Below, in pieces: positions 17,048 to 24,809 of a stretch of 54,851 nt of DNA; the first letter of the stretch is position 1, and every line of letters begins with the position of its first letter. The DNA is taken from contig JAISCC010000132.1 in NCBI GenBank assembly GCA_031265845.1, forward strand, positions 1 through 54,851. The letters are read 5' to 3'. This stretch comes from Treponema sp. (GTDB lineage Bacteria > Spirochaetota > Spirochaetia > Treponematales > Breznakiellaceae). A program made the translations under genes and the position numbers. The notes beneath the pieces are model-generated. The model was given only the letters and a program-made list of their open reading frames with translations. It was not told the DNA's origin and searched no databases.

Positions 17048-18028
17048 ATGAAAAAGACGCGGATCGGTACGGTAACACGCGCCATAGCGCCAGCCATCGC
17101 CGCCGTTCTTATGGCGCTGATGGCAAGCGGTTGCGGCGCGGCTGACGCGGCTGGCGTGGCTGACGCTGGAGGAAACGGCGTGCTGTCCATCGGGTGCGGA
17201 GAAGTCCGGGGAAGGGCGATCACAGCCGGCAAGGATTTGCCCGCCCACGTGTTGGCAGCCCTGCGCTATGACTTCATGCTTGCGGGGCCGGACGGCGAAA
17301 CGCTGGAGCGATCCGCCTATGGCGGCGAGACGCTGAGCCTTTCGGTGCGTCCTGGCGCGTGGAGTGTAGCGGCGCAAGCGTTTCTTGCGGGCGGTTTGGC
17401 CGGAACCGGAAGCGCGTCCGTAACCGTGTCCCCCGGATACAACGCGGTGCGGATTCCCATGCTGATAAACGCCGGCTACTTTGACGTAATCATACCGGAA
17501 TTCAGCGGCGGCGTGATAACCGCCTCGCCGCCGTCCGCGTTTCCGGGAACCCGCGTCACTCTGACGGTGACACCGAAGACCGGACTTTTCTTAAAACCCG
17601 GCAGTTTGAAGACCGATCCGCCGCTTGAACTCAAGGAGGCGGACGGCGACAGCGTGAGCTTTGTCTTTGTCATGCCGGAGTCTGACGTCCGGGTGACCGA
17701 GGCCGTGTTCGCGGCGCCGTTTGGACTGGCGATTCAGGGGCCCCAGGACACGTCCGTGAGGGTCTATTGCGATTACACCGGGCCAGGCGATCCGGTTGTT
17801 TCGTATACCGCCGGCGAAACGCTGACCTTTTGGGTGGACGATCCATCGTACGCTTATGAGGCGGGAACCCTGAAATGGCTGGTGGACGGGCAGGAAAAAA
17901 CCGGCGCGGGCAACGAACTCGCCATACACGCAGGGGACTACATCGTGAAGCGCTGCGTTCTGACCGTCATGATTAAGAATGGAAACAACTGGTATTCCCT
18001 ATCCGGCGATTTTGTCGTGAAACAATGA
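17048..18028 (+). CDS. Lipoprotein with bacterial-repeat and Ig-like beta domains
   Basis: A 326-residue lipoprotein with a lipobox in LMASGC. A first beta domain (about 65-140) contains LRYDFMLAGPDGETLERSAYGG and WSVAAQAFLAGGLAGTGSAS. A 'bacterial repeat' domain (about 155-220) follows, with VITASPPSAFPGTRVTLTV and FVFVMPESDVRVTEAVF. The last hundred residues (GPQDTSVRV to SGDFVVKQ) resemble the C-terminus of the next lipoprotein, so the two are paralogues. The ATG has an AAGGGG-type site. Its neighbours make it part of a FecR-lipoprotein-lipoprotein run. Ligand unknown; probably exposed on the cell surface. Confidence 0.8.
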   Translation: MKKTRIGTVTRAIAPAIAAVLMALMASGCGAADAAGVADAGGNGVLSIGCGEVRGRAITAGKDLPAHVLAALRYDFMLAGPDGETLERSAYGGETLSLSVRPGAWSVAAQAFLAGGLAGTGSASVTVSPGYNAVRIPMLINAGYFDVIIPEFSGGVITASPPSAFPGTRVTLTVTPKTGLFLKPGSLKTDPPLELKEADGDSVSFVFVMPESDVRVTEAVFAAPFGLAIQGPQDTSVRVYCDYTGPGDPVVSYTAGETLTFWVDDPSYAYEAGTLKWLVDGQEKTGAGNELAIHAGDYIVKRCVLTVMIKNGNNWYSLSGDFVVKQ

Positions 18029-18263
18029 AAGGAGGGCTGCTTATGAACTAGCGGAAAAGACAAGGACATGAAAAGAGCGAAACGAATTGGCGGGAAGCCG
18101 CCAGGACGGTTGGCGTTAGGGCGAGCCGTCTCGAAGGCTTCCCCGCGACGGGATTCGCGGACTGTTGCAGGTTCCGGCTGTCCGCGAAGCGCGACAATAG
18201 CGCAAAAGAAGGAACACTATGAAACACTGCAAAAATCCTCAGAAAGAGGAAAAGGAGAACACT
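18029..18263 (+). other. Leader with a two-codon ORF and two stable hairpins
   Basis: Directly after the upstream stop, AAAGGAGGG precedes ATG AAC TAG (18043-18051): a very strong ribosome site for an ORF of two codons. Two inverted repeats follow: GGAAGCC (18093-18099) with GGCTTCC (18136-18142), and TTCGCGGAC (18154-18162) with GTCCGCGAA (18180-18188). The ribosome site and start motif (GAACACTATGAAA) then appears twice, at 18219 and 18264. It could be the scar of a lost gene or a regulatory leader. Confidence 0.5.
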
Positions 18264-19823
18264 ATGAAAAACCGTATACACTATGCGGCGATGGTTTTAA
18301 CGGCGCTTGCAATAGCGCTTTTAGCGGCGTGCGGACATTCCGTGGACACGGACGAACCGCAATCGTCCTCAAATAAGAAGGTGAAGGTGCCGATTATAAT
18401 AGGCGGGGTGACCGAAGGACGCACCGCCCTGCCTGACGGCGCCGGATTCACCAAGTATACGCTGACATTCACCAGCCAGGGCGGATTCGGCTATACACAT
18501 AGTAGTGAAGACATACTAGCAGGCAACGGCATAAATGTAGAGCTTGAAGAGGATGATTGGGAGATACATGTAGAGGCGTACGTGGCCAGCGATCTTTCGG
18601 GAACGGGAGAAAAAGTCATAACCGTTGAGCCAGGTATGCTTTCAATAACGATCACCATTAATGAGATAGAGGCTGCCGGGACGGGAACCCTGCATTATGA
18701 CATAACGTATCCCACAGATGATGACACGAATCACAACTACGTTAAGGCAGAGATAGCGATTTCAGGCGAATCCCCCATTGATATAAGCGGAGCATCTTCT
18801 GGCAACCAAACTTTGGATGCCGGCGTATATACTGTAATAGTGAGCTTGGTTGATGACATCCAGCACACCAAAGCCTCGCTAACGGAAGTCGTTCATATCT
18901 ACAGAGGGCTTACTACGGATTTCATCAGAACTATAGAGGCAAACCAGTTTGAGGCGGTGATTCCGGTAACAGGGACGGCGACGGGAACAGCGCCGGGAGG
19001 CTATACAATTACCAAGCGCACGATAACCGTTTACAGCGACTCATCTCTCACAACCCAAATGGACTCTGGCTTCCAAAACGGCGCCGGTGATTTTGCCTTC
19101 ACCCTTTTTGTTCCTTCCAAAGATAGCGGCGCAATGTATTTCCAGCAGGAGATAGAAGTGACAGGCGGTACATCAAATGGTCCGTTTAAGGGAGGAACGG
19201 TACTGAAGGCAAACACTACTCAGGCTGATTGGAACAAGCCCTATGACGCGGGAACAATAGCAGACAACTTCCACTCCATTACTCAAGATACTACAGCGAC
19301 GCCTGCGACTCAGGGAACTATAACCCCTGATAAAGAGATCGCAGTCGCGGGTGACACCATTACCTTGACGGTAGCGCCGGAGCCGGGTAGTGGGTACGTT
19401 TTAAAAACGGGAACCGTACCGTCAGTTAAACCGGACGGCAGTGGACCCTTTAATGCAAGTGGAGTCAAACCTGGACCCTTTACCTTTACTATGCCCGACG
19501 ATAACGTAACGGTAAGCGCAGAGTTCATCATATTGGTTGAATTTACGATTGACGGGCCGGAAGACGCAGACGTATCAATTAACGCATCAGACACGAGCAT
19601 GTCCTATGGCGCCGCTGAATCGATAGTATTTACGATAGTTGATTCCGGATCGGTTGTGACAGGCTATGAGTGGGTGGTAGACGGAGTGGCGCTCGGTAGT
19701 ACAAGCGATAGCGTCACCATAGACGCCACTGATTACGTAGCGAAGACCTACACATTGACCGCGAAGGTTCAAGTGGGAGGCATCTGGTATTCCAAGTCGG
19801 TAGACTTCACCGTAACCGAATAG
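18264..19823 (+). CDS. Lipoprotein with several beta domains, paralogue of the preceding one
   Basis: A 519-residue lipoprotein; the signal peptide ends in ALLAAC. It has a first domain like that of its upstream neighbour (FTKYTLTFTSQGGFGYTH, WEIHVEAYVASDLSGTGEK). Two more beta domains follow. After these come a 'bacterial repeat' segment (QGTITPDKEIAVAGDTITLTV, FTFTMPDDNVTVSAEF) and a C-terminal domain (VEFTIDGPEDADV to SKSVDFTVTE) homologous to the C-terminus of the gene at 17048. The ATG at 18264 is chosen because it starts the signal peptide and has AAGGAG at the right distance; an in-frame ATG at 18219 adds 15 charged residues and is unlikely. Probably a surface protein. It is the last intact gene of the rightward island. 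Confidence 0.8.
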   Translation: MKNRIHYAAMVLTALAIALLAACGHSVDTDEPQSSSNKKVKVPIIIGGVTEGRTALPDGAGFTKYTLTFTSQGGFGYTHSSEDILAGNGINVELEEDDWEIHVEAYVASDLSGTGEKVITVEPGMLSITITINEIEAAGTGTLHYDITYPTDDDTNHNYVKAEIAISGESPIDISGASSGNQTLDAGVYTVIVSLVDDIQHTKASLTEVVHIYRGLTTDFIRTIEANQFEAVIPVTGTATGTAPGGYTITKRTITVYSDSSLTTQMDSGFQNGAGDFAFTLFVPSKDSGAMYFQQEIEVTGGTSNGPFKGGTVLKANTTQADWNKPYDAGTIADNFHSITQDTTATPATQGTITPDKEIAVAGDTITLTVAPEPGSGYVLKTGTVPSVKPDGSGPFNASGVKPGPFTFTMPDDNVTVSAEFIILVEFTIDGPEDADVSINASDTSMSYGAAESIVFTIVDSGSVVTGYEWVVDGVALGSTSDSVTIDATDYVAKTYTLTAKVQVGGIWYSKSVDFTVTE

Positions 19824-19962
19824 CGCCAACGCCGCCGGCTCGCAAGCCCGCGGCATAAAAGCAAGCGCCAACCGCAACGCGCCGCGCGGCGCGGGCGGCT
19901 GGGAGCAACCACCGGCGGGGGGCGGGGAACCGCCCTCCTGTTTTACCGGCGCATGGGGAGTC

Positions 19963-20734
19963 GTGCCGGCGCTGATACGCTACGATTTCAGACCCGGGCT
20001 TTTCGTATTGGGCATTATGGTGGGCCCTATTTCACCATCCCCCTTGGAGACATGAAATACAATGTGCGGTATTCCACCGGCTATCTGTATGAAGGAAAGG
20101 ATATGGATTATGCGTATTCCATTCCTTTGGGGATTATGATAGGCGGCGGCGCCGTTGTGTTTAGCGTTAAAAACGAGGGGGAAAACGATTTGACGCTGAC
20201 CGGCTCGCCGTTTGTCGATTTGACCGGCGACGACGTTTTTTCCATCGCGGCCCAGCCTGTAGGGTATGCGGTCAAACTGTCGCCAGATAGCGGTGTACGC
20301 CCGCATTTGCCAAATCAACCGCGACATTGGGGCTGGGCCTGTCAAACCTCACGAAATTTTTCAACGGTTTGCAAGACGCGGATGGAAATTACGTTTTGGT
20401 TGGACAATCCAACTCCGCCGCAAGCGGCGACGCCCAACAGAAAGCCATCGCGTTCAATGTCGCCAATGCAACCGGCTCTCACGGAATGGAAGACGGGTAT
20501 CTTGTAAAACTTAACTCCAATGGCGAGGTTCTGGTTGATGGCGCAACCGAAGTTCCGTATCAAAGGTGGTTCGGCGGCGGCGCGCAGGATCAGGTTGAAG
20601 GAATCTGTAAAACCAGCGCGTACTACTACTTAATCGGGTATTCAAAATCAAACTTCGCGGGCTACAATAATAAGGGCGCTTTTGACAACTGGGTTTTGCG
20701 CATTCCGAAAGACGCGCTGGAATTGCAGGAATAG
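19963..20734 (+). pseudogene. Mosaic pseudogene made of pieces of the CsgG-barrel and anchor-D genes
   Basis: Three blocks match upstream genes in order. 19963-20147 matches 10780-10970 of the CsgG-barrel gene (GTGCCGGCGCTGATACGC and the following strands). 20153-20262 matches 11386-11490 of the anchor-D lipoprotein (GTTGTGTTTAGCGTTAAAA). 20268-20734 matches 12815-13281, the end of that lipoprotein, including the same stop. Two large segments of the original pair are deleted and no signal peptide remains. A frame is open across the first two joints (to 20507) and another covers the last block. It looks like a duplicate of the operon that has lost its middle parts. The matching 3' flank follows immediately. 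Confidence 0.85.
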
Positions 20735-21020
20735 ACGGCGGCTCCAATCATCCGTATCCGGCGCCCCGAAGAAGCGGCTTGCAAGGCAAGCGATTTTGTC
20801 TGCGGATGCGTCAATTGGCGCATCCGTGGACTCTTGGTTTCATCTTCGCGTGAACATCTATACTTGAAACAACGCCGGGCGGACGCTTTCAAACAAAGCG
20901 GCGGATTAGTGATTGACAGGCTTGCCAAGATGTCATACAGGAAAAATGACAGCGCTCTCAAAAACTTTCAACCGCCGGATTGCGGATGGCGTTTCCGGCG
21001 GGAAAGCCCGGTATATCCTG
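20735..21020 (+). repeat. 3' flank duplicated from about 13.3 kb (copy B)
   Basis: This continues the duplication beyond the stop codon and matches 13300-13530, for example GCATCCGTGGACTCTTGG and ACTTTCAACCGCCGGATT. No gene is seen here or up to 21309. Confidence 0.8.
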
Positions 21021-21309
21021 ATTTTGCCATGCTTTATAATCCCATAAAGTATGCGCGCCGCTTAAACCGCCTTTTCGGGATGGCTGGCGGCCGTATCAGC
21101 GTTTACGATGTATGGTTCAGGCGGCGTTCCATTCGCTCCATTGGCGTTACATGGTACCGTATAGGCGGGCGGCGGTTCGGGTTTTCACCGTGAAAGCGTG
21201 TCGCAACCGCGTCACAGCCCAAGAAGGCTGTATATACAATAACGGTCAAAACAAACATATTTCTTTGTTGTTCTTTCATTGAGTCATCTCGTTAGACTGA
21301 ATCTGATCC

Positions 21310-22713
21310 TTATCGCGCCGCGTGTTCAATGGACAGGAGCAGTCCAAGCACCGCCTGGTTGTTGGGCATAACCGCGCTGAACGCGAGCCGGCCCGTATCG
21401 TAGCGGACGTTGGCCGCCGGTATATAGTCAGGTCCTACCGCCCGCGCCACCCGCGCCGGAAAGCTGCCCTGCGCTTGCTCAAACTTGGCCCGCACCGCGT
21501 CGATGTCAAGTTCCCGCTTGGCGAACAACACCACCAGGTAATCGGTTCCGGTTACGTTGTCCAGTTCTATCCAGGCGTATTCCCCCGGAAAAGCCACGGC
21601 GTTTTCACGGTAATCCAGTACCGGGGATATGCCGTCCAGGGGGAAAATCCGGGTGGTCGCGCCGGTGGCCGAGTCCGATGCAAAGGCGTACACATACGCG
21701 GGGCTGTTGTTGCCCATAATGTACCGGAACCGGGTCCCGGAAGGGTATGCCCGGGTCGTGCGATAAAATCCCGCCGAGTCAAACCCCAGGGGCATACCCT
21801 CCCTTGCATTGCGGACTTCTATGTCCACATACCCGGAGTATTCAACCCGGTCTTTAAATTCGTCCAGGTTTTCTATTAACTCATAGGCTTCGTTTACAAA
21901 GCGGCCAAAATCAGCGTAACTAACCCAGCCGTAGCCCTGATCTCCCCAACCGGTTCCCCAACTGTTTTGCAGTTCAAACGCCCCGCCCGCAAAGTCATCG
22001 TCATAGCCCACCACGGTCATAGCGTGTCCGCCCCAGTTTACCGCCGGGTCTTCGAGGGGCTTCCAGACGTTTTTTCCTTTGATTTTCATAAAGGAGTCCG
22101 GCGTGTTCATGCCGATGATCACCGGCTTTCCCTCGGCAAGGCTTTTCTTGACCGCCCTTACCCCATCGTGGCCCATGCCTTGAGTACGGCTGAACCTGAA
22201 CAGGGTCGTATAGCCGCCGATGGTGTATTTCCTGCTGTCCCGGTACATAGAGGGGGAAACGCGGATGAAATCCGCGCTCCGCTCAAAGTCCGACATCCGG
22301 GGGACTCCCTCCTTTTGCATCAGGTCAAGGGCGTGGGAGATTACGGTTCCCCGCAGGCACAAGGGATCATCGGAAATTGATTTGTAGAGATACGCCGGGG
22401 AAAACACGCTGCCGCTGGTCTGGATGCGGTCATAGCGGTTCACGGTGATGGATTCCGACATGGTTCTGGCGGCAAAGGCCGCGGCCCAGGCGGTGCAACT
22501 GCTGTACCGGCCCTGATCGCCGGGAAAGGGCGCGTAGTTTTTGAGCGAAAATGAGGCGGGCAGTCCGGTATAGCCCCGGCTGAGTTGAACCGCCTTTTGG
22601 GGCAGGCGGTTGTAGACTTCCGGGTCAAGGTCCGCGCCCCGGCTGTACTGTTGGGCGACCGCAGGCAGGGCAAGCAGGCAGACCAGCAGGGTCAACAATG
22701 TTTTTTTCAGCAT
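21310..22713 (-). CDS. Secreted papain-like (C1) cysteine peptidase with DUF4384 domain
   Basis: A 467-residue exported peptidase with a signal peptide (MLKKTLLTLLVCLLALPAVA). The papain-fold residues are all visible: oxyanion Gln67 in GDQGRYSSCTAWA, nucleophile Cys73, His230 in GGHAMTVVGYDD, and Asn250 in LQNSWGTGWGDQGYGWV. The C-terminal part (about 310-420, with TRAYPSGTRFRYIMGNNSPAYVYAF and PGEYAWIELDNVTGTDYLVVLFA) matches DUF4384, a beta domain often found with bacterial caspases and CsgG proteins. There is no obvious pro-region. The start has AAAGGAG. It lies 31 bases downstream of a caspase-FGE gene on the same strand, so the two are probably one operon. Likely cleaves proteins in the periplasm or at the cell surface. 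Confidence 0.93.
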   Translation of the reverse strand: MLKKTLLTLLVCLLALPAVAQQYSRGADLDPEVYNRLPQKAVQLSRGYTGLPASFSLKNYAPFPGDQGRYSSCTAWAAAFAARTMSESITVNRYDRIQTSGSVFSPAYLYKSISDDPLCLRGTVISHALDLMQKEGVPRMSDFERSADFIRVSPSMYRDSRKYTIGGYTTLFRFSRTQGMGHDGVRAVKKSLAEGKPVIIGMNTPDSFMKIKGKNVWKPLEDPAVNWGGHAMTVVGYDDDFAGGAFELQNSWGTGWGDQGYGWVSYADFGRFVNEAYELIENLDEFKDRVEYSGYVDIEVRNAREGMPLGFDSAGFYRTTRAYPSGTRFRYIMGNNSPAYVYAFASDSATGATTRIFPLDGISPVLDYRENAVAFPGEYAWIELDNVTGTDYLVVLFAKRELDIDAVRAKFEQAQGSFPARVARAVGPDYIPAANVRYDTGRLAFSAVMPNNQAVLGLLLSIEHAAR

Positions 22714-22744
22714 GGAAACTCCTTTCGATTATACCTGAACATGA

Positions 22745-24292
22745 TTAAAACCAGGGGCGAACAAGCCGGAAGCCCATGAAGCTGCCCCGGTACGACGGAG
22801 AATAACTGCTCCGACTGGCGACCCGCGCGAAAGCGGCGCGGTTGTTCCAGCCCCCGCCGCGTCCGATGCGGGTAGTTCCCGATGATTCACCCGTCGGATT
22901 GCTCTGGTTTCCCCTGCTATAGCTCCCATACCAGTCCCAGCGCCATTCCCATACGTTACCGGTCATATCGTAGATCCCCAGGCTGTTGGGTTGCTTCGTC
23001 CCCACCGGGTGGGTTCTGTTGCGGCTATTATTGGTGTACCAGGCGACAGCATTAACGTTGTTTCCGCCGGAATACTCGTAGGACAGAGAACCTTTGTTCC
23101 CGCCCTTCGCCGCGTATTCCCATTCCGCTTCCGTGGGCAGCCGGTAGCCTGTGGCGGTAAAATCGCAGACGATAGTATTCCCGTTCCTGCGGTACGCAGG
23201 GGTCAGTCCTTCCTTTAGGCTCAGCTTGTTGCAGTACTCTACCGCGTCGTTCCAGCTTACCTGTTCCACCGGCAGGTCATCCCCCTTGAACCAACTAGGG
23301 TTGCTCCCCATTATCGCCACCCACTCCTTCTGGGCTACCTCGTACTTTCCCATGGAGAAACCCTTTACCGTGACGGTATGAACCGGCCGTTCACTCCCAT
23401 AGCCGTTGGCGCTGCCCATCTGGAAGGTCCCGCCCTCTACCCGCACCATGTTCATAGGGGTGGGCGGGAGGGTTGCCGCCGGCGGGTCCGCGGGTTGCAC
23501 CGGCGCGGGACTTGGCTGCGGGTTTGGGGCGGACGTGACTGCCGAGGGCCTCGTTCCCAAATACGCGGCGTCGAAAAACTGGGAATAGATCGCCGGTATC
23601 TGGGCGCCCCCGCTTGCCCGGCGCACGTCCGCGCCGGTTTGATCGAACAGATCCCGGACGCTTAAGCCCGGCTTTTTCAGGTTGTTCAAGAGGTGGGTGG
23701 TAAAAAGCCCGTTCCTGCCCGCGCCGTCTGCGGCGGTACTCCCCGCGCTCGTGGCGTACACGATGATGCTGTCCGCAGGCTGGTTGCTCACCACTTGCAG
23801 TCCCCGGCTCCCGCTTCGCCGCCAGCCAAAGGGATTGTCCCGGCATGCGTCCAGCGCCACGATATTGAGGGTGTTCCCCGCCGCGTTCAACTCGTCCAGT
23901 ACCGCCAGCATGGACACCGACCGGTCCCGCAGGTACGCCTCGCTGGGGATGTTCGCGTCCACCGGTATCAGGTAATTTTCACCTCCCGACTGTACCCCGT
24001 GACCCGCATAATAGAAAAAGCCGTAGGAACCCCGCGCCGCGCTCAGGCGGTTCTTGAGCCGCGTTACCGCTTCTTCCATCTGCACCCGGCCCGCATTGGC
24101 AACCTGATCCACGGTAAAGCCCAGTTCCCGCAACGCGGCGCTTATGTCGGCGGCGTCATTCACCGGGTTGTTGAGCCGGGTAATGCCGGTATAGGCCCCG
24201 TTGCCGATAACCAGGGCGTATTTCTGCTGGGCCGCAAGAGAAGATATGCCCAGCGCAAAGACCGCCGCCAACAAACGCATCTTTTTCGTCAT
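22745..24292 (-). CDS. Secreted caspase-like (C14) peptidase fused to an FGE/SUMF1-type domain (copy 1)
   Basis: A 515-residue exported protein. The signal peptide (about 1-22) ends in LAAQQ. The caspase-like domain spans about 24-255: KYALVIGNGAYTG, catalytic His98 in YYAGHGVQ and Cys150 in ALDACRDNP. A Pro-rich linker (about 255-285) leads to an FGE-sulfatase/SUMF1 domain (about 288-515) with MVRVEGGTFQMGS, GYRLPTEAEWEYAAKGG, GNVWEW and GFRLVRPWF. True formylglycine-generating enzymes use a Cys pair near the C-terminus; here that stretch (GRGGGWNNRAAFARVASRSS) has none, so this half is probably a binding module. The start has AAGGAAC. It is upstream of the papain-like gene. Probably a periplasmic or surface peptidase with basic-residue specificity, as for bacterial caspase homologues. 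Confidence 0.92.
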   Translation of the reverse strand: MTKKMRLLAAVFALGISSLAAQQKYALVIGNGAYTGITRLNNPVNDAADISAALRELGFTVDQVANAGRVQMEEAVTRLKNRLSAARGSYGFFYYAGHGVQSGGENYLIPVDANIPSEAYLRDRSVSMLAVLDELNAAGNTLNIVALDACRDNPFGWRRSGSRGLQVVSNQPADSIIVYATSAGSTAADGAGRNGLFTTHLLNNLKKPGLSVRDLFDQTGADVRRASGGAQIPAIYSQFFDAAYLGTRPSAVTSAPNPQPSPAPVQPADPPAATLPPTPMNMVRVEGGTFQMGSANGYGSERPVHTVTVKGFSMGKYEVAQKEWVAIMGSNPSWFKGDDLPVEQVSWNDAVEYCNKLSLKEGLTPAYRRNGNTIVCDFTATGYRLPTEAEWEYAAKGGNKGSLSYEYSGGNNVNAVAWYTNNSRNRTHPVGTKQPNSLGIYDMTGNVWEWRWDWYGSYSRGNQSNPTGESSGTTRIGRGGGWNNRAAFARVASRSSYSPSYRGSFMGFRLVRPWF

Positions 24293-24449
24293 AAGTTCCT
24301 TACCTGCCGTTAAAAAAGCTCCGCCCCGCTATGGAAGCGGTCTTATGTATTCCTAATGCCCCCGCGCCTTTCGGGCGTTTTCAAGGTAGGTTTTGGCGTT
24401 GGTATTGTTGGGGTCAATCCACAACGCCGCCGCATCGGTCGCACTCACC

Positions 24450-24800
24450 TTTCCGCGACTCCCCCCGCCCGCTCTGTGGGCGGGGAAAACGGGATTCCGC
24501 GCGATCTGGGCGAGGCTTCGGCTTTGGCGGCGCTTTTCCAATCCATGCGCCGCATGGACGCACAGCCTTCGCCCCCGAACCTCTCGACCTCTGGTGTCTG
24601 ACACTCACATTTCCCTTAGCGCGGGCGCGACACGCCCCTTAGCGCGGGCGAGTGTCTGACACCCGCATTTCCGCGACTCCCCCCGCCCGCAGAGCGGGCG
24701 GGGGAAACGGGATTCCGCGCGATCTGGGCGAGGCTTCGGCTTTGGCGGCGCTGTCGCCGCCGCCACGCCTTCGCCCCCGCCCAGATTCGCGCGGAATCCC
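24450..24800. repeat. Repeat-rich spacer between the two caspase-FGE genes
   Basis: An 85-nt sequence occurs twice, at 24450-24534 and 24668-24752; both start TTTCCGCGACTCCCCCC and end GGCTTTGGCGGCGCT, and both contain a G+C-rich hairpin. The second copy opens a long inverted repeat: GGGATTCCGCGCG (24709) is complementary to CGCGCGGAATCCC ending at 24800. Between the copies GTGTCTGACAC appears at 24594 and 24652, and CTTAGCGCGGGCG twice. No gene is present. Confidence 0.8.
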
Positions 24801-24809
24801 TATGCGGAA

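Noticed and set aside
22745..23430. Active formylglycine-generating enzyme
   Set aside because: The Cys pair needed for catalysis is missing in both paralogues.
24353..24659. Overlapping ORFs in the spacer between the caspase genes
   Set aside because: They follow the G+C-rich repeats, open in several frames at once, and have no domain or ribosome site.
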